In this document: positions 1 through 6,008 of the stretch, one piece after another
Layout of the letters: each line of letters starts with the position of its first letter
Numbering within the stretch: the stretch's first letter is position 1
Source: Flavobacteriales bacterium UBA2040
GTDB taxonomy: Bacteria; Bacteroidota; Bacteroidia; Flavobacteriales_D; Crocinitomicaceae
Assembly (NCBI GenBank): GCA_002332715.1
Contig: DDBE01000189.1
Location: forward strand, 2,862 to 9,252
DNA: 6,391 bases
Direction: 5' to 3'
The notes under the pieces: model-generated
Seen by the model: only the letters and a program-made list of their open reading frames with translations
Told to the model about the DNA's origin: nothing
Database searches by the model: none
Position numbers and translations under genes: made by a program

Positions 1-44
1 GTAACGAATTTTTCTAATTCTAAATCGAAAATTTTAATAGCCAT
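1..44 (-). CDS. possible start of an unidentified gene downstream of bioF (partial)
   Basis: Reading leftwards from an ATG at 44-42, an open frame begins MAIKIFDLELEKFV and leaves the window after 14 codons. It lies 37 bases past the bioF stop on the same strand, so it could be the third gene of the biotin operon. The same frame stays open upstream of this ATG, back through the end of bioF, so the true start is uncertain. I see no clear Shine-Dalgarno sequence, which is common in Bacteroidota. The visible residues do not match the start of BioD (which would show a P-loop early), BioA or BioC that I know. Function is unknown, and with so few codons it may be a chance frame. Confidence 0.3.
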   Translation of the reverse strand, partial: MAIKIFDLELEKFV

Positions 45-81
45 CCATAATTGACGGTAATGGAATGGTCCGAAGGAACCT

Positions 82-1107
82 CTAAAAATGAATACAAAAT
101 CGAATTCCCTCCTCCCCCTTTGCAACAGTTGGAGATAAAATCGCTTTCACGGCCCAACCTTTGTCCAAGAATTCTTGTTCCTTACCTTTCGTTTCTTCAA
201 TGTTCCCTATTCGCATAACTTGTATAGGCGAATTGACTTCTGAAACAAAAGTATTCTCCGGAAACTGAGATCTAAATTCACTTATGTTCCATTGCAACTG
301 CCGTTGTCGTTGAGGTATAATATCGTGTCTAACTCTTTCTTGAATTTGGCGATAACTTTCTCTTGGCAAGGCAGTCGTATAAATAAAAGAACGTGCGAAA
401 TTGATAAGAAATTGTTTCAATTCAGCCGAACACAAAACAGCCGCTCCCTGATATCCATATGCTTTTCCGAAGGTGACAATTCGTGCAAAAACGGAATTTG
501 AATCAGGCAAACAATCGACTATTCCGCGTCCATGTTCGCCGAAAACTCCACAAGCGTGTGCTTCGTCCACGACTAATTTAGCGTTCGTTAATTTGCAAAT
601 TGCTGCAATTTCTCCTAAGGGCGCAAAATCACCATCCATGGAATACAATGATTCCACCACAACGAAAACCGCTCCCTCTGCTTTTTGGATTTTCTTCTGT
701 AAATCCGTGACATCATTATGTATAAAAGAAAATGAATTAGCAAAACTCAACCGAATACCATCTCTAACGCTCGCATGAATTTTTTCATCGTACAAGACCC
801 AATCTCCTTTTTGAGGAATGGAACTAAAAAAGCCAAGGTTGGCGTCGTAACCCGAATTGAAAACAAGAGCAGACTCTGTCTTGAACCAATCGGCCAGAAA
901 AGATTCGCACTCTGCAGCTTCTTTCGAATTTCCCGAAATTAAACGTGAACCTGTGCTTCCTCCTTTTGCCTCTGAACGAATATCAAGCGAAGACATTCCA
1001 AGATAATCATTGGAATAAAAATCCAATTTATTCTCCAAACGAAAAAGGGAACGCATGGTCCCCTCTTCTTCTCGTTTCTTTAATTTATCTTGCCATTTAG
1101 CTAACAT
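82..1107 (-). CDS. bioF: 8-amino-7-oxononanoate synthase (BioF), PLP enzyme of biotin synthesis
   Basis: This 341-residue protein is a fold-type I, PLP-dependent alpha-oxoamine synthase. BioF condenses a pimeloyl thioester with L-alanine to give 8-amino-7-oxononanoate, the first committed step of biotin ring assembly, in the cytoplasm. Visible signatures are the N-terminal FYSNDYLGM (about 30-38), the glycine/serine loop STGSRLISGN (51-60), His111 in DEKIHASVRDG (expected to stack on PLP), DEAHACG with Asp181 and His184 (cofactor ring contacts), and TFGKAYGYQGA with Lys215 as the Schiff-base lysine. The ATG at 1107-1105 lies five bases after the bioB stop with only a weak purine stretch (AAGAGAT) before it, so the two genes are very likely cotranscribed. 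It ends abruptly at IRFCIHF, about 18-20 residues before the usual C-terminus (E. coli BioF has 384 residues). Where E. coli has RPPTV the sequence reads LSPTV. A 2-amino-3-ketobutyrate ligase is a relative, but adjacency to bioB favours BioF. Confidence 0.93.
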   Translation of the reverse strand: MLAKWQDKLKKREEEGTMRSLFRLENKLDFYSNDYLGMSSLDIRSEAKGGSTGSRLISGNSKEAAECESFLADWFKTESALVFNSGYDANLGFFSSIPQKGDWVLYDEKIHASVRDGIRLSFANSFSFIHNDVTDLQKKIQKAEGAVFVVVESLYSMDGDFAPLGEIAAICKLTNAKLVVDEAHACGVFGEHGRGIVDCLPDSNSVFARIVTFGKAYGYQGAAVLCSAELKQFLINFARSFIYTTALPRESYRQIQERVRHDIIPQRQRQLQWNISEFRSQFPENTFVSEVNSPIQVMRIGNIEETKGKEQEFLDKGWAVKAILSPTVAKGEEGIRFCIHF

Positions 1108-1112
1108 ATCTC

Positions 1113-2216
1113 TTAATTGGTAACACTCACTTTTCGTGGTTCGAAATCACCATTCTTTGGTTTCGCTTTTGCCATTGCTAATTCTTCCGCTCGTTGAGCT
1201 TCCTTTTTTTTTCTAGCAATTATTTTTTCGTCTGGATGCGTTACCGGTTTTTCTCCGTCTTGAAAAGATTCTTTTGGAATCAATCCAAGAATGTCAAACA
1301 TTTCTTTGTCGGCATTGAAATCCGGATTCGGCGTCGTCAATAATTTATCTCCAGCAAAGATAGAACTTGCTCCGCCCATAAAACACAAAGCTTGTGCTTC
1401 CATAGACATTTTCGTTCTTCCAGCTGACAATCGAACCACTGACTCAGGAAAAGCAACACGCGTCGTCGCTACCATACGAATCATTTCCCATTGTTCAATC
1501 GGTTTTTGATCTTCCAACGGCGTTCCTTCAACGGCCACTAATGCATTAATCGGAATAGACTCTGGTGGATTTTCCATTTCCATATAGCTAATCAAAAGAC
1601 CCACGCGATCTTCGATTGCTTCACCCATTCCGATGATTCCACCTGAACAAACAGAAATACCAGCTTTTCGCGCGTTTTCAATTGTATCCAATCTGTTCTC
1701 ATATTCACGAGTCGAAATCACATCTTTGTAAAACTCTTTGGATGAATCTAGATTGTGATTGTAGGCGAAAAGTCCGGCGTTTTTCAATCGTTTCGCTTGA
1801 TCTTCGTTCAACATACCGAGTGTACAACACACCTCCATGTCCAAATCATTAACACCTTGCACCATTTCTACAACCGAATCGAAATCCTTGTTATCGCGCA
1901 CTTCACGCCAAGCTGCACCCATACACAAACGAGATGAACCATTGGCTTTGGCATTTTTTGCTTGTTCCAAAACCGATTCGACACTCATTAATTTATGCGC
2001 TTCCACATCCGTATGATATCGAGCTGCTTGCGGACAATACCCACAATCTTCAGGACAACCACCTGTTTTGATACTCAACAAACTTGACATTTGTAATTCA
2101 CGCGGATTGTGAAATTCACGGTGCACAGTTGCTGCTTCGAATACCAATTCGAGCAAAGGTTTGTTGTATAATTCTAATAAAGATTCTTTAGTGTTGTATT
2201 TCGTATTTACCTTCAT
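1113..2216 (-). CDS. bioB: biotin synthase (BioB), radical SAM enzyme
   Basis: This 367-residue protein inserts sulfur into dethiobiotin to make biotin. The radical SAM motif CPEDCGYC supplies Cys54, Cys58 and Cys61 as ligands of the [4Fe-4S] cluster that cleaves S-adenosylmethionine. The ligands of the second, sacrificial [2Fe-2S] cluster are also present: Cys98 in RLCMGAAWR, Cys130 in EVCCTLG, Cys190 in CSGGIIGMGE, and the arginine of VRLSAGR (Arg262), matching E. coli Cys97, Cys128, Cys188 and Arg260. YNHNLDSS (151-158) is the usual substrate-region motif. After the barrel there is a charged Lys/Glu/Ala-rich tail of roughly 30 residues, which makes the protein about 20 residues longer than E. 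coli BioB (346). The ATG at 2216 follows an A/T-rich leader without a Shine-Dalgarno sequence, typical of Bacteroidota. It is the first gene of a unit with bioF five bases downstream, probably driven by the promoter at 2251-2279. No biotin-responsive operator could be recognised. Confidence 0.98.
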   Translation of the reverse strand: MKVNTKYNTKESLLELYNKPLLELVFEAATVHREFHNPRELQMSSLLSIKTGGCPEDCGYCPQAARYHTDVEAHKLMSVESVLEQAKNAKANGSSRLCMGAAWREVRDNKDFDSVVEMVQGVNDLDMEVCCTLGMLNEDQAKRLKNAGLFAYNHNLDSSKEFYKDVISTREYENRLDTIENARKAGISVCSGGIIGMGEAIEDRVGLLISYMEMENPPESIPINALVAVEGTPLEDQKPIEQWEMIRMVATTRVAFPESVVRLSAGRTKMSMEAQALCFMGGASSIFAGDKLLTTPNPDFNADKEMFDILGLIPKESFQDGEKPVTHPDEKIIARKKKEAQRAEELAMAKAKPKNGDFEPRKVSVTN

Positions 2217-2250
2217 AAAATCGATTTTATTGTTCGTTTTTATTCAATTG

Positions 2251-2279
2251 CAAAAATAAAAAATCTTATGAGGAACAAG
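2251..2279 (-). promoter_or_regulatory. putative Bacteroidota-type promoter of bioB-bioF
   Basis: On the minus strand TATTTTTG (2258-2251) matches the Bacteroidota -7 consensus TAnnTTTG exactly. CTTG (2279-2276) lies 17 bases upstream and resembles the -33 element TTTG, though the spacing is slightly shorter than the usual 19-21. Transcription would start near 2244, leaving a leader of about 30 bases before the bioB ATG. The element lies directly after the terminator of the preceding transcription unit, as expected for an independent promoter. Assigned by motif match only. Confidence 0.5.
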
Positions 2280-2291
2280 ACGAAAGAATTA

Positions 2292-2329
2292 AATTAAACA
2301 AAAAAGCTCGAATCCTAAGATCCGAGCTT
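2292..2329 (-). terminator. rho-independent terminator ahead of the bio operon
   Basis: AAGCTCG (2304-2310) and CGAGCTT (2323-2329) form a perfect 7-bp stem. Inside it, one mismatch is followed by three more pairs (ATC 2312-2314 with GAT 2319-2321) around a CTAA loop. The A-run at 2298-2303 reads as a U-tract on the minus strand, directly 3' of the hairpin. This would end transcripts from the small broken gene at 2639-2399 and insulate bioB. Confidence 0.88.
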
Positions 2330-2351
2330 ATTATGTGAATAAAACGGTTAA

Positions 2352-2380
2352 TGTAAAGGGCGTTTTTAATGCCCTTTACA
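2352..2380 (-). other. perfect 10-bp stem-loop downstream of the broken small gene
   Basis: TGTAAAGGGC (2352-2361) and GCCCTTTACA (2371-2380) pair perfectly around a 9-base loop. No strong U-tract follows on either strand, so it is not a textbook terminator. It lies between the stop codon of the small membrane gene and the terminator at 2292-2329. A weaker 6-bp pair, TATGGG (2387-2392) with CCCATA (2403-2408), overlaps that stop codon. Together these three hairpins may stabilise the 3' end of the transcript or act as backup termination; that role is inference. Confidence 0.6.
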
Positions 2381-2398
2381 AAGTGTTATGGGCTGGAT

Positions 2399-2639
2399 TT
2401 AACCCATAGCTGATAAAAGTGCAGCACCAAAAATGAGCAGAATAAGCGCGTAAATACCTATTATAATTGCACACCATATTAGGCCTGCTTTTGCCCAATT
2501 TGCTTTGCTTTCATTTGTACCACTCCCAAAAGCCCAAACAAATAGCATTATAAATGCCTACAACTGGTATTGCGCTAATCAAAAAGGTTAAAATCCATTC
2601 GCCTGTTTTTACTGACACTTGATTTGTTGAATTTTCCAT
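2399..2639 (-). pseudogene. small two-helix membrane protein gene with a +1 frameshift
   Basis: Reading from ATG at 2639, the frame encodes MENSTNQVSVKTGEWILTFL followed by ISAIPVVGI. It then runs into a nonsense tail and stops at TGA 2513-2511 (42 codons). In the next frame, from the same point, a second membrane segment continues as MLFVWAFGSGTNESKANWAK then AGLIWCAIIIGIYALILLIF, ending at TAA 2401-2399. Removing one base from the AAA at 2552-2554 joins the two as PVVGII-MLFVWAF, giving a 79-residue protein with two hydrophobic helices (about 16-36 and 53-76) separated by a polar GSGTNESKANWAK turn. That arrangement resembles a common family of small uncharacterised bacterial membrane proteins, so the intact form is very likely ancestral. 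The second half has its own ATG at 2548 and could in principle be translated separately (49 residues). The break may be a real mutation or a sequencing error. Function is unknown. The gene is closed by the terminator at 2292-2329. Confidence 0.75.
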
Positions 2640-2880
2640 TTTTCTAAAATTAAATTGTCCTACTCTAAAGGCTTTTCAGTTCAGCCCCTTCATTAAATTA
2701 GTCGTTGGTCCACTTTTACTGGTTTTGAATTATTTGTCAGAAACGACATTAAAAAAAATCAAAAATTGGTGGTTCTCTTGTTAGTGTCATTGTGTTTTTT
2801 GTTTGCTTAACTATAAAGTAAGGGATTAAAAACGCACTTGCTTTTCGGTTTGGCCAATTTTGTTAATGTGCACCAAATTA

Positions 2881-3030
2881 GTTCCGTCGCATCTGTCTAT
2901 TTTTTTGCTTTTCTTTATAAAAAAATGGAATCAGATAAATAACTAAAATGCTGATTTTCAATTGAATTTATTTTATGACATTTGAATTTTATCAGTTTAA
3001 ATCAGTCAAATTTGGTAGATGCGACAGAAC
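2881..3030. repeat. 150-bp segment bounded by 14-bp inverted repeats, possible MITE remnant
   Basis: GTTCCGTCGCATCT at 2881-2894 is the reverse complement of AGATGCGACAGAAC at 3017-3030 except for one base (13 of 14). Both arms read inward as GTTCYGTCGCATCT, the geometry of terminal inverted repeats. The interior is very AT-rich and non-coding, with several small internal palindromes such as TTCAATTGAA. The GTTCTGTYGCA core recalls the ends of IS6-family elements, from memory only. There is no obvious target-site duplication: the left flank is CCAAATTA and the right flank is an A-run. Alternatives are a chance pair or two sites for a regulatory protein. Confidence 0.45.
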
Positions 3031-3061
3031 AAAAAAAAATCCTTATTATAAAATAAGGATT
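3031..3061 (-). terminator. rho-independent terminator of the lipoprotein gene
   Basis: AATCCTTATT (3038-3047) and AATAAGGATT (3052-3061) form a perfect 10-bp stem around the loop ATAA. The A-run at 3031-3039 reads as a U-tract on the minus strand. It begins about 40 bases after the lipoprotein stop codon, so it ends that transcript. The right arm of the 2881-3030 inverted repeat directly abuts the A-run. Confidence 0.92.
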
Positions 3062-3100
3062 CTCGTAGGTAATAACTTACCGTTGTATGGTTAGTATTAA

Positions 3101-3553
3101 TTACATTCCAGCTGCTGCACTTGCTAGTTTTTCGTTTAATTTTAATAACAATGAAGCGTATTTAGAATCTGTACAATCCGATGCATCGGATTGCATAGTA
3201 GCAAGGTTCGATGCCATACTTGTGTATTCAGACATTATAGTTAAGTCGCTAGGATTCGATTTCATTTTTTTCACGATGGCAACATAATTGTCTACAAAAT
3301 TTTCGTAATCCGCTATAAAATCATCACACTCTGATGAAGCTTCTTCTTCGGTACCATCTGTTTCCTCTGATTCTTCACCTGTCCCTTCTGATTCTTCACC
3401 TGTCTCCTCAGAATTTGTCCCATTGGAAATAGATTCATATTCATAGTTTGTATCAGAATCTTCTGTTGTAGATTCAGCGTCACTTGACCCACAAGATGCA
3501 AAGATGAATGACAGAATAAAAGTGTAAAATGTAATTTTTAATAAATTTCTCAT
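3101..3553 (-). CDS. small acidic lipoprotein of unknown function
   Basis: The 150-residue product begins with a short basic stretch (MRNLLK) and a hydrophobic core ending in the lipobox FASC, so signal peptidase II should cleave before Cys21 and leave a lipid anchor. Residues 22-73 form a disordered, very acidic Ser/Thr/Glu/Gly linker containing a 7-residue repeat (TGEESEG, TGEESEE; about 51-64). Residues 75-148 look like a compact helical domain starting ECDDFIADYENFVDNYVAIVKKM, with a second helix around 104-121 and a third around 129-147. Cys76 and Cys127 could pair. This type of C-terminal domain is frequent in small Bacteroidota lipoproteins and may correspond to a DUF6591-like domain, but I cannot confirm that. 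Placement on the inner or outer membrane is not evident; the acidic run soon after the cysteine is compatible with export to the surface. It appears monocistronic, with its own terminator at 3031-3061. The start is the ATG immediately before the signal peptide. Confidence 0.85.
   Translation of the reverse strand: MRNLLKITFYTFILSFIFASCGSSDAESTTEDSDTNYEYESISNGTNSEETGEESEGTGEESEETDGTEEEASSECDDFIADYENFVDNYVAIVKKMKSNPSDLTIMSEYTSMASNLATMQSDASDCTDSKYASLLLKLNEKLASAAAGM
3366..3404 (-). repeat. two tandem 21-base units in the lipoprotein linker
   Basis: The 18-base word TCTGATTCTTCACCTGTC occurs at 3366-3383 and again at 3387-3404, a period of 21 bases that preserves the reading frame. It encodes the acidic heptads TGEESEG and TGEESEE. 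The near-identity suggests a recent duplication by slippage; copy number may vary between strains. Confidence 0.85.
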
Positions 3554-3713
3554 CGTTTTATTTTTAGATTATTTAATAAAGTAAAAGTAACGAATATCAA
3601 ACTACTAAATAGCCCATTGCCAGCCCATACTAAAAAATAAAAATTCTCATTTAAGTATCTAAAATTCAAAATTCGTTTCGATAAAAAATATTGATATGAA
3701 GGTTCGTATTAAA

Positions 3714-3748
3714 AAAACCAAAATAATATAGTATGTTTTTATGGTTTT
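3714..3748 (-). terminator. weak candidate terminator of the ion-channel gene
   Basis: TGGTTTT (3742-3748) can pair with AAAACCA (3714-3720) across a 21-base loop, and the run of seven A at 3711-3717 reads as U on the minus strand. The loop is long, the U-tract overlaps the stem, and a competing pairing exists with AAACCA at 3760-3765. It lies about 100 bases past the channel stop codon. No better terminator is visible in the 292-base gap 3554-3845, which otherwise holds no gene. Confidence 0.3.
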
Positions 3749-3845
3749 GTTTACAAAAGAAACCAAATGTGATTAGAGCAGAAAGTTTTACTATTTCAGT
3801 GATTTTCCATTTTTACATGTTTGATTTTCATAAATATGTATTTGA

Positions 3846-5744
3846 TTAATCCTCTGCAATTACAATGATTTTGTCACCAGAATTAAAGCTTATTTTATTT
3901 GTTTTTATGGGATTCACAAAAACACCATAACTCGAATCCTTTTCAAATTGTTTTGACATTATACGGTATCCAATGGCAATTTGCCCTTGTCTTTTTGCAC
4001 TTTCTAGCACCGTAAAGAAATCCATTTCAACACCCGTTTTCACGTAGTTACTGATCGGTTTTAAATAAATCTCTGATCCATCCGCATCAAACATATCGTT
4101 AAATACATTGACCAAATTTTTGGATTCGCTAACTTGTGAAACCAGCTGAGAGATCAATTTATCACTTACTACAAAATCATCTGCTTTCGTAACACTGGCT
4201 AATTCGCGATTTCTCAAATCCATAATTTCACTTACAATTCTTACCTGTGCACTTTTAATATCTAACAGATCACGTAAATGAAGAAGTGTTATTAGCGTTT
4301 GAGAATCAGCTTCCTGCACATTCAAAGTGCGTGTGTTACTCAGTACAATAATCTGTGTGAATTCATGTACATTTAGACTTTCTAAAATTTCTCTATCTGT
4401 TACATCAGCGATTCTAAAATTTATTTTCAAATTACTTGAAATTGTCATTTTGTTATATTCTTCATCTATATTCTCATGGGCTGAAACGATTAATAATTCA
4501 GAACCAGCTGGCACATATGAACTCATTTCACGAAGAATAGCTGGCCCTTTGTTGTTCCAACTTAAAATCAACGTGCGTTCAATAGAAGGTCTTTTTTCTT
4601 CAACAAATACAATAGCACCCTCATTAATTTTTGAAGCAGGCGCATTGATAATAAGTGTATCATCATCTTCGGTTATAGCAACCAGTTTACTACCTTTCTC
4701 TAAAACAGTTTCCATAGACGGATTTAGCTTAACACTTCCATTTGGGAATTGCAGACCAATGACCGCACTATCATTGTATTTGAAAATAATTTCACCAAAT
4801 GTTTTGCCAGTCAATCCAGTTTCTTCAATAACATAGATCTCATCTCCGTCAAAACCGGTAATTTCAGAGTAAACTACACTCAAACCCGATTGACGACAAG
4901 TTTGAACCATAATCCGGGATACCAAGTCATCGGTCAACATTAATTCGACTTCATTTTTTCCTACAATTTTTCCGGCAAGAATATTCTTTTGTTGCCTCAT
5001 TTGTGCGACCACATGAAACGGCCTATCACTTCGTTCAGGATGGTTTATAACAGCTAAAAGCACCTTTATAGTTTGCGCATCAGCATATGGTGAATTTTCT
5101 CTTGAAAGTACCACAATACTTTTAGTTTCATTCAAATTGACAATATTCAGATCTTTGATATCAGTAGGGTCACCACTCCTGCAAATCACTTTTGTATTTC
5201 TCAAGTTTTCACATTTTTCACGAATTGCATCTTCCATCATGGTTTTATCTTCTTCTGCCATTACTAAAATTCTCGGCTTTTTCTGATTTTCATTGGCTGC
5301 TGCCAATTCATCAATAATTGTAAAAATCTGCGAATTCCAACCTAAGACCAACTGATGATTTTTCTCAACAACGAAACTTCTACCCTTTCTAAGTTCTTGT
5401 AATCGTTCATCAATTCCGGAACTCAGAATACCAATTAAAGTGGATAGTATAAAAATACCTCCAAGCGTTACAAGGAACATGATTAAACGAAATCCCCATC
5501 CATTATCACCTGCGACTGTTCCTGCATCCATGGCGCGCATTAACGTTTGCCAAAGGGTTTCACCAATTTCAATGGAGGAATTTTCTCCTTCTGGAAAAAC
5601 CCTGAAAATGAGTAAAATCATCGTCGTGATTATGATCATGATACCAGTTAGAATGGCTAACCACAAGATTAATGCACCTGGCCCTCGGCTCATGGTGTTA
5701 TCAAATCGATACCTTAACTTTTGAGATAATTTTACTTTGTGCAT
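3846..5744 (-). CDS. CASTOR/POLLUX-type ion channel with two RCK-like domains
   Basis: This 632-residue protein has the layout of bacterial relatives of the plant CASTOR/POLLUX (DMI1) cation channels. Two membrane helices (about 24-48 and 84-109) flank a pore segment, GETLWQTLMRAMDAGTVAGD (61-80). Its MDAG matches the filter position that reads ADAG in CASTOR and ADSG in POLLUX, rather than the TVGYG of potassium channels. Then come two Rossmann-like cytosolic halves. The first opens with HQLVLGWNSQI (130-140), and the second with RTLILSWNNKGPAILREM (390-407). Both have the LxxxWN turn typical of this family instead of GxGxxG, and each ends in a TrkA-C-like segment (about 295-360 and 555-632, the last closing GDKIIVIAED). 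In plants these channels sit in nuclear membranes and drive symbiotic calcium oscillation; the bacterial role is unknown, probably regulated cation flux across the inner membrane with ligand or Ca2+ sensing by the RCK ring. The start ATG at 5744 precedes a basic segment before the first helix. It seems monocistronic, with no partner gene adjacent. General annotation might call it TrkA-N/ion channel. Confidence 0.88.
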   Translation of the reverse strand: MHKVKLSQKLRYRFDNTMSRGPGALILWLAILTGIMIIITTMILLIFRVFPEGENSSIEIGETLWQTLMRAMDAGTVAGDNGWGFRLIMFLVTLGGIFILSTLIGILSSGIDERLQELRKGRSFVVEKNHQLVLGWNSQIFTIIDELAAANENQKKPRILVMAEEDKTMMEDAIREKCENLRNTKVICRSGDPTDIKDLNIVNLNETKSIVVLSRENSPYADAQTIKVLLAVINHPERSDRPFHVVAQMRQQKNILAGKIVGKNEVELMLTDDLVSRIMVQTCRQSGLSVVYSEITGFDGDEIYVIEETGLTGKTFGEIIFKYNDSAVIGLQFPNGSVKLNPSMETVLEKGSKLVAITEDDDTLIINAPASKINEGAIVFVEEKRPSIERTLILSWNNKGPAILREMSSYVPAGSELLIVSAHENIDEEYNKMTISSNLKINFRIADVTDREILESLNVHEFTQIIVLSNTRTLNVQEADSQTLITLLHLRDLLDIKSAQVRIVSEIMDLRNRELASVTKADDFVVSDKLISQLVSQVSESKNLVNVFNDMFDADGSEIYLKPISNYVKTGVEMDFFTVLESAKRQGQIAIGYRIMSKQFEKDSSYGVFVNPIKTNKISFNSGDKIIVIAED

Positions 5745-5923
5745 ACAATCACTATTTTTATAGTTTCATTCTTTTGAAATATTATTATTTTTAATAAATA
5801 TCGAGAGATTTTACTTTGAATAAGGATGGCTTAAATCGAAAATATTAAATAAAAAACAAATTTTGAAATAAGTTTGATTCATAAAAGTTGTTATTTAAGA
5901 TTGAAAATATAAGTAATTTCTTA

Positions 5924-5951
5924 ATTCGATTTTTTGAAATTTAAATCGAAT
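5924..5951. repeat. 9-bp inverted repeat upstream of the channel gene
   Basis: ATTCGATTT (5924-5932) and AAATCGAAT (5943-5951) pair perfectly around a 10-base spacer. The word TTAAATCGAA at 5941-5950 recurs as a direct copy at 5831-5840, closer to the channel gene. No U-tract follows on either strand, so it is not an evident terminator. It could be an operator with half-sites TTCGATTT; in DNA this AT-rich, chance is also possible. Confidence 0.4.
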
Positions 5952-5984
5952 AAGATTATTCTTGATTTGAAGACGTTCAAATTC

Positions 5985-6008
5985 AAAAACTCATGTATCT
6001 TAATACAT
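5985..6008 (-). terminator. weak candidate terminator of the membrane-protein gene
   Basis: ATGTAT (5993-5998) and ATACAT (6003-6008) form a perfect 6-bp stem with a 4-base loop. The A-run at 5985-5989 gives five U residues on the minus strand three bases after the stem. It is about 200 bases past the stop codon at 6209 and the stem is AT-rich, so the call is tentative. Confidence 0.3.

Larger units (their letters stand above)
2640..3100. other. intergenic region between the lipoprotein gene and the broken small gene
   Basis: This 461-base AT-rich stretch has no convincing coding frame on either strand. It holds the terminator of the lipoprotein gene (3031-3061) and the inverted-repeat element at 2881-3030. 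The part from 2640 to 2880 should carry the promoter of the small membrane gene, but I could not find a clean TAnnTTTG match there. Confidence 0.6.

Noticed and set aside
473..778. 101-codon plus-strand open frame
   Set aside because: Antisense to the conserved core of bioF, with a low-complexity product and no recognisable domain.
2217..2250. Biotin-sensing operator or riboswitch before bioB
   Set aside because: The leader is only about 30 bases and lacks any dyad I could tie to a known biotin regulator.
2511..2639. Programmed frameshifting in the small membrane gene
   Set aside because: No classic slippery heptamer or stimulatory structure stands at the junction; a simple one-base insertion explains the two frames better.
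3087..3287. 66-codon plus-strand open frame over the lipoprotein 3' end
   Set aside because: Antisense to the folded domain of the lipoprotein, which has a signal peptide, lipobox and terminator supporting the minus strand.
3366..3404. CRISPR-like direct repeats
   Set aside because: Only two contiguous coding units with no spacer; they are an in-frame protein repeat. No CRISPR array was seen in the window.
3313..3501. 62-codon minus-strand frame overlapping the lipoprotein
   Set aside because: It comes from the repetitive acidic linker read in another frame; its Lys/Gln-rich product is an artefact of the repeat.
4327..4836. 169-codon plus-strand open frame
   Set aside because: It lies wholly inside the channel gene on the opposite strand; the minus-strand frame has clear family motifs throughout, so this is a shadow.
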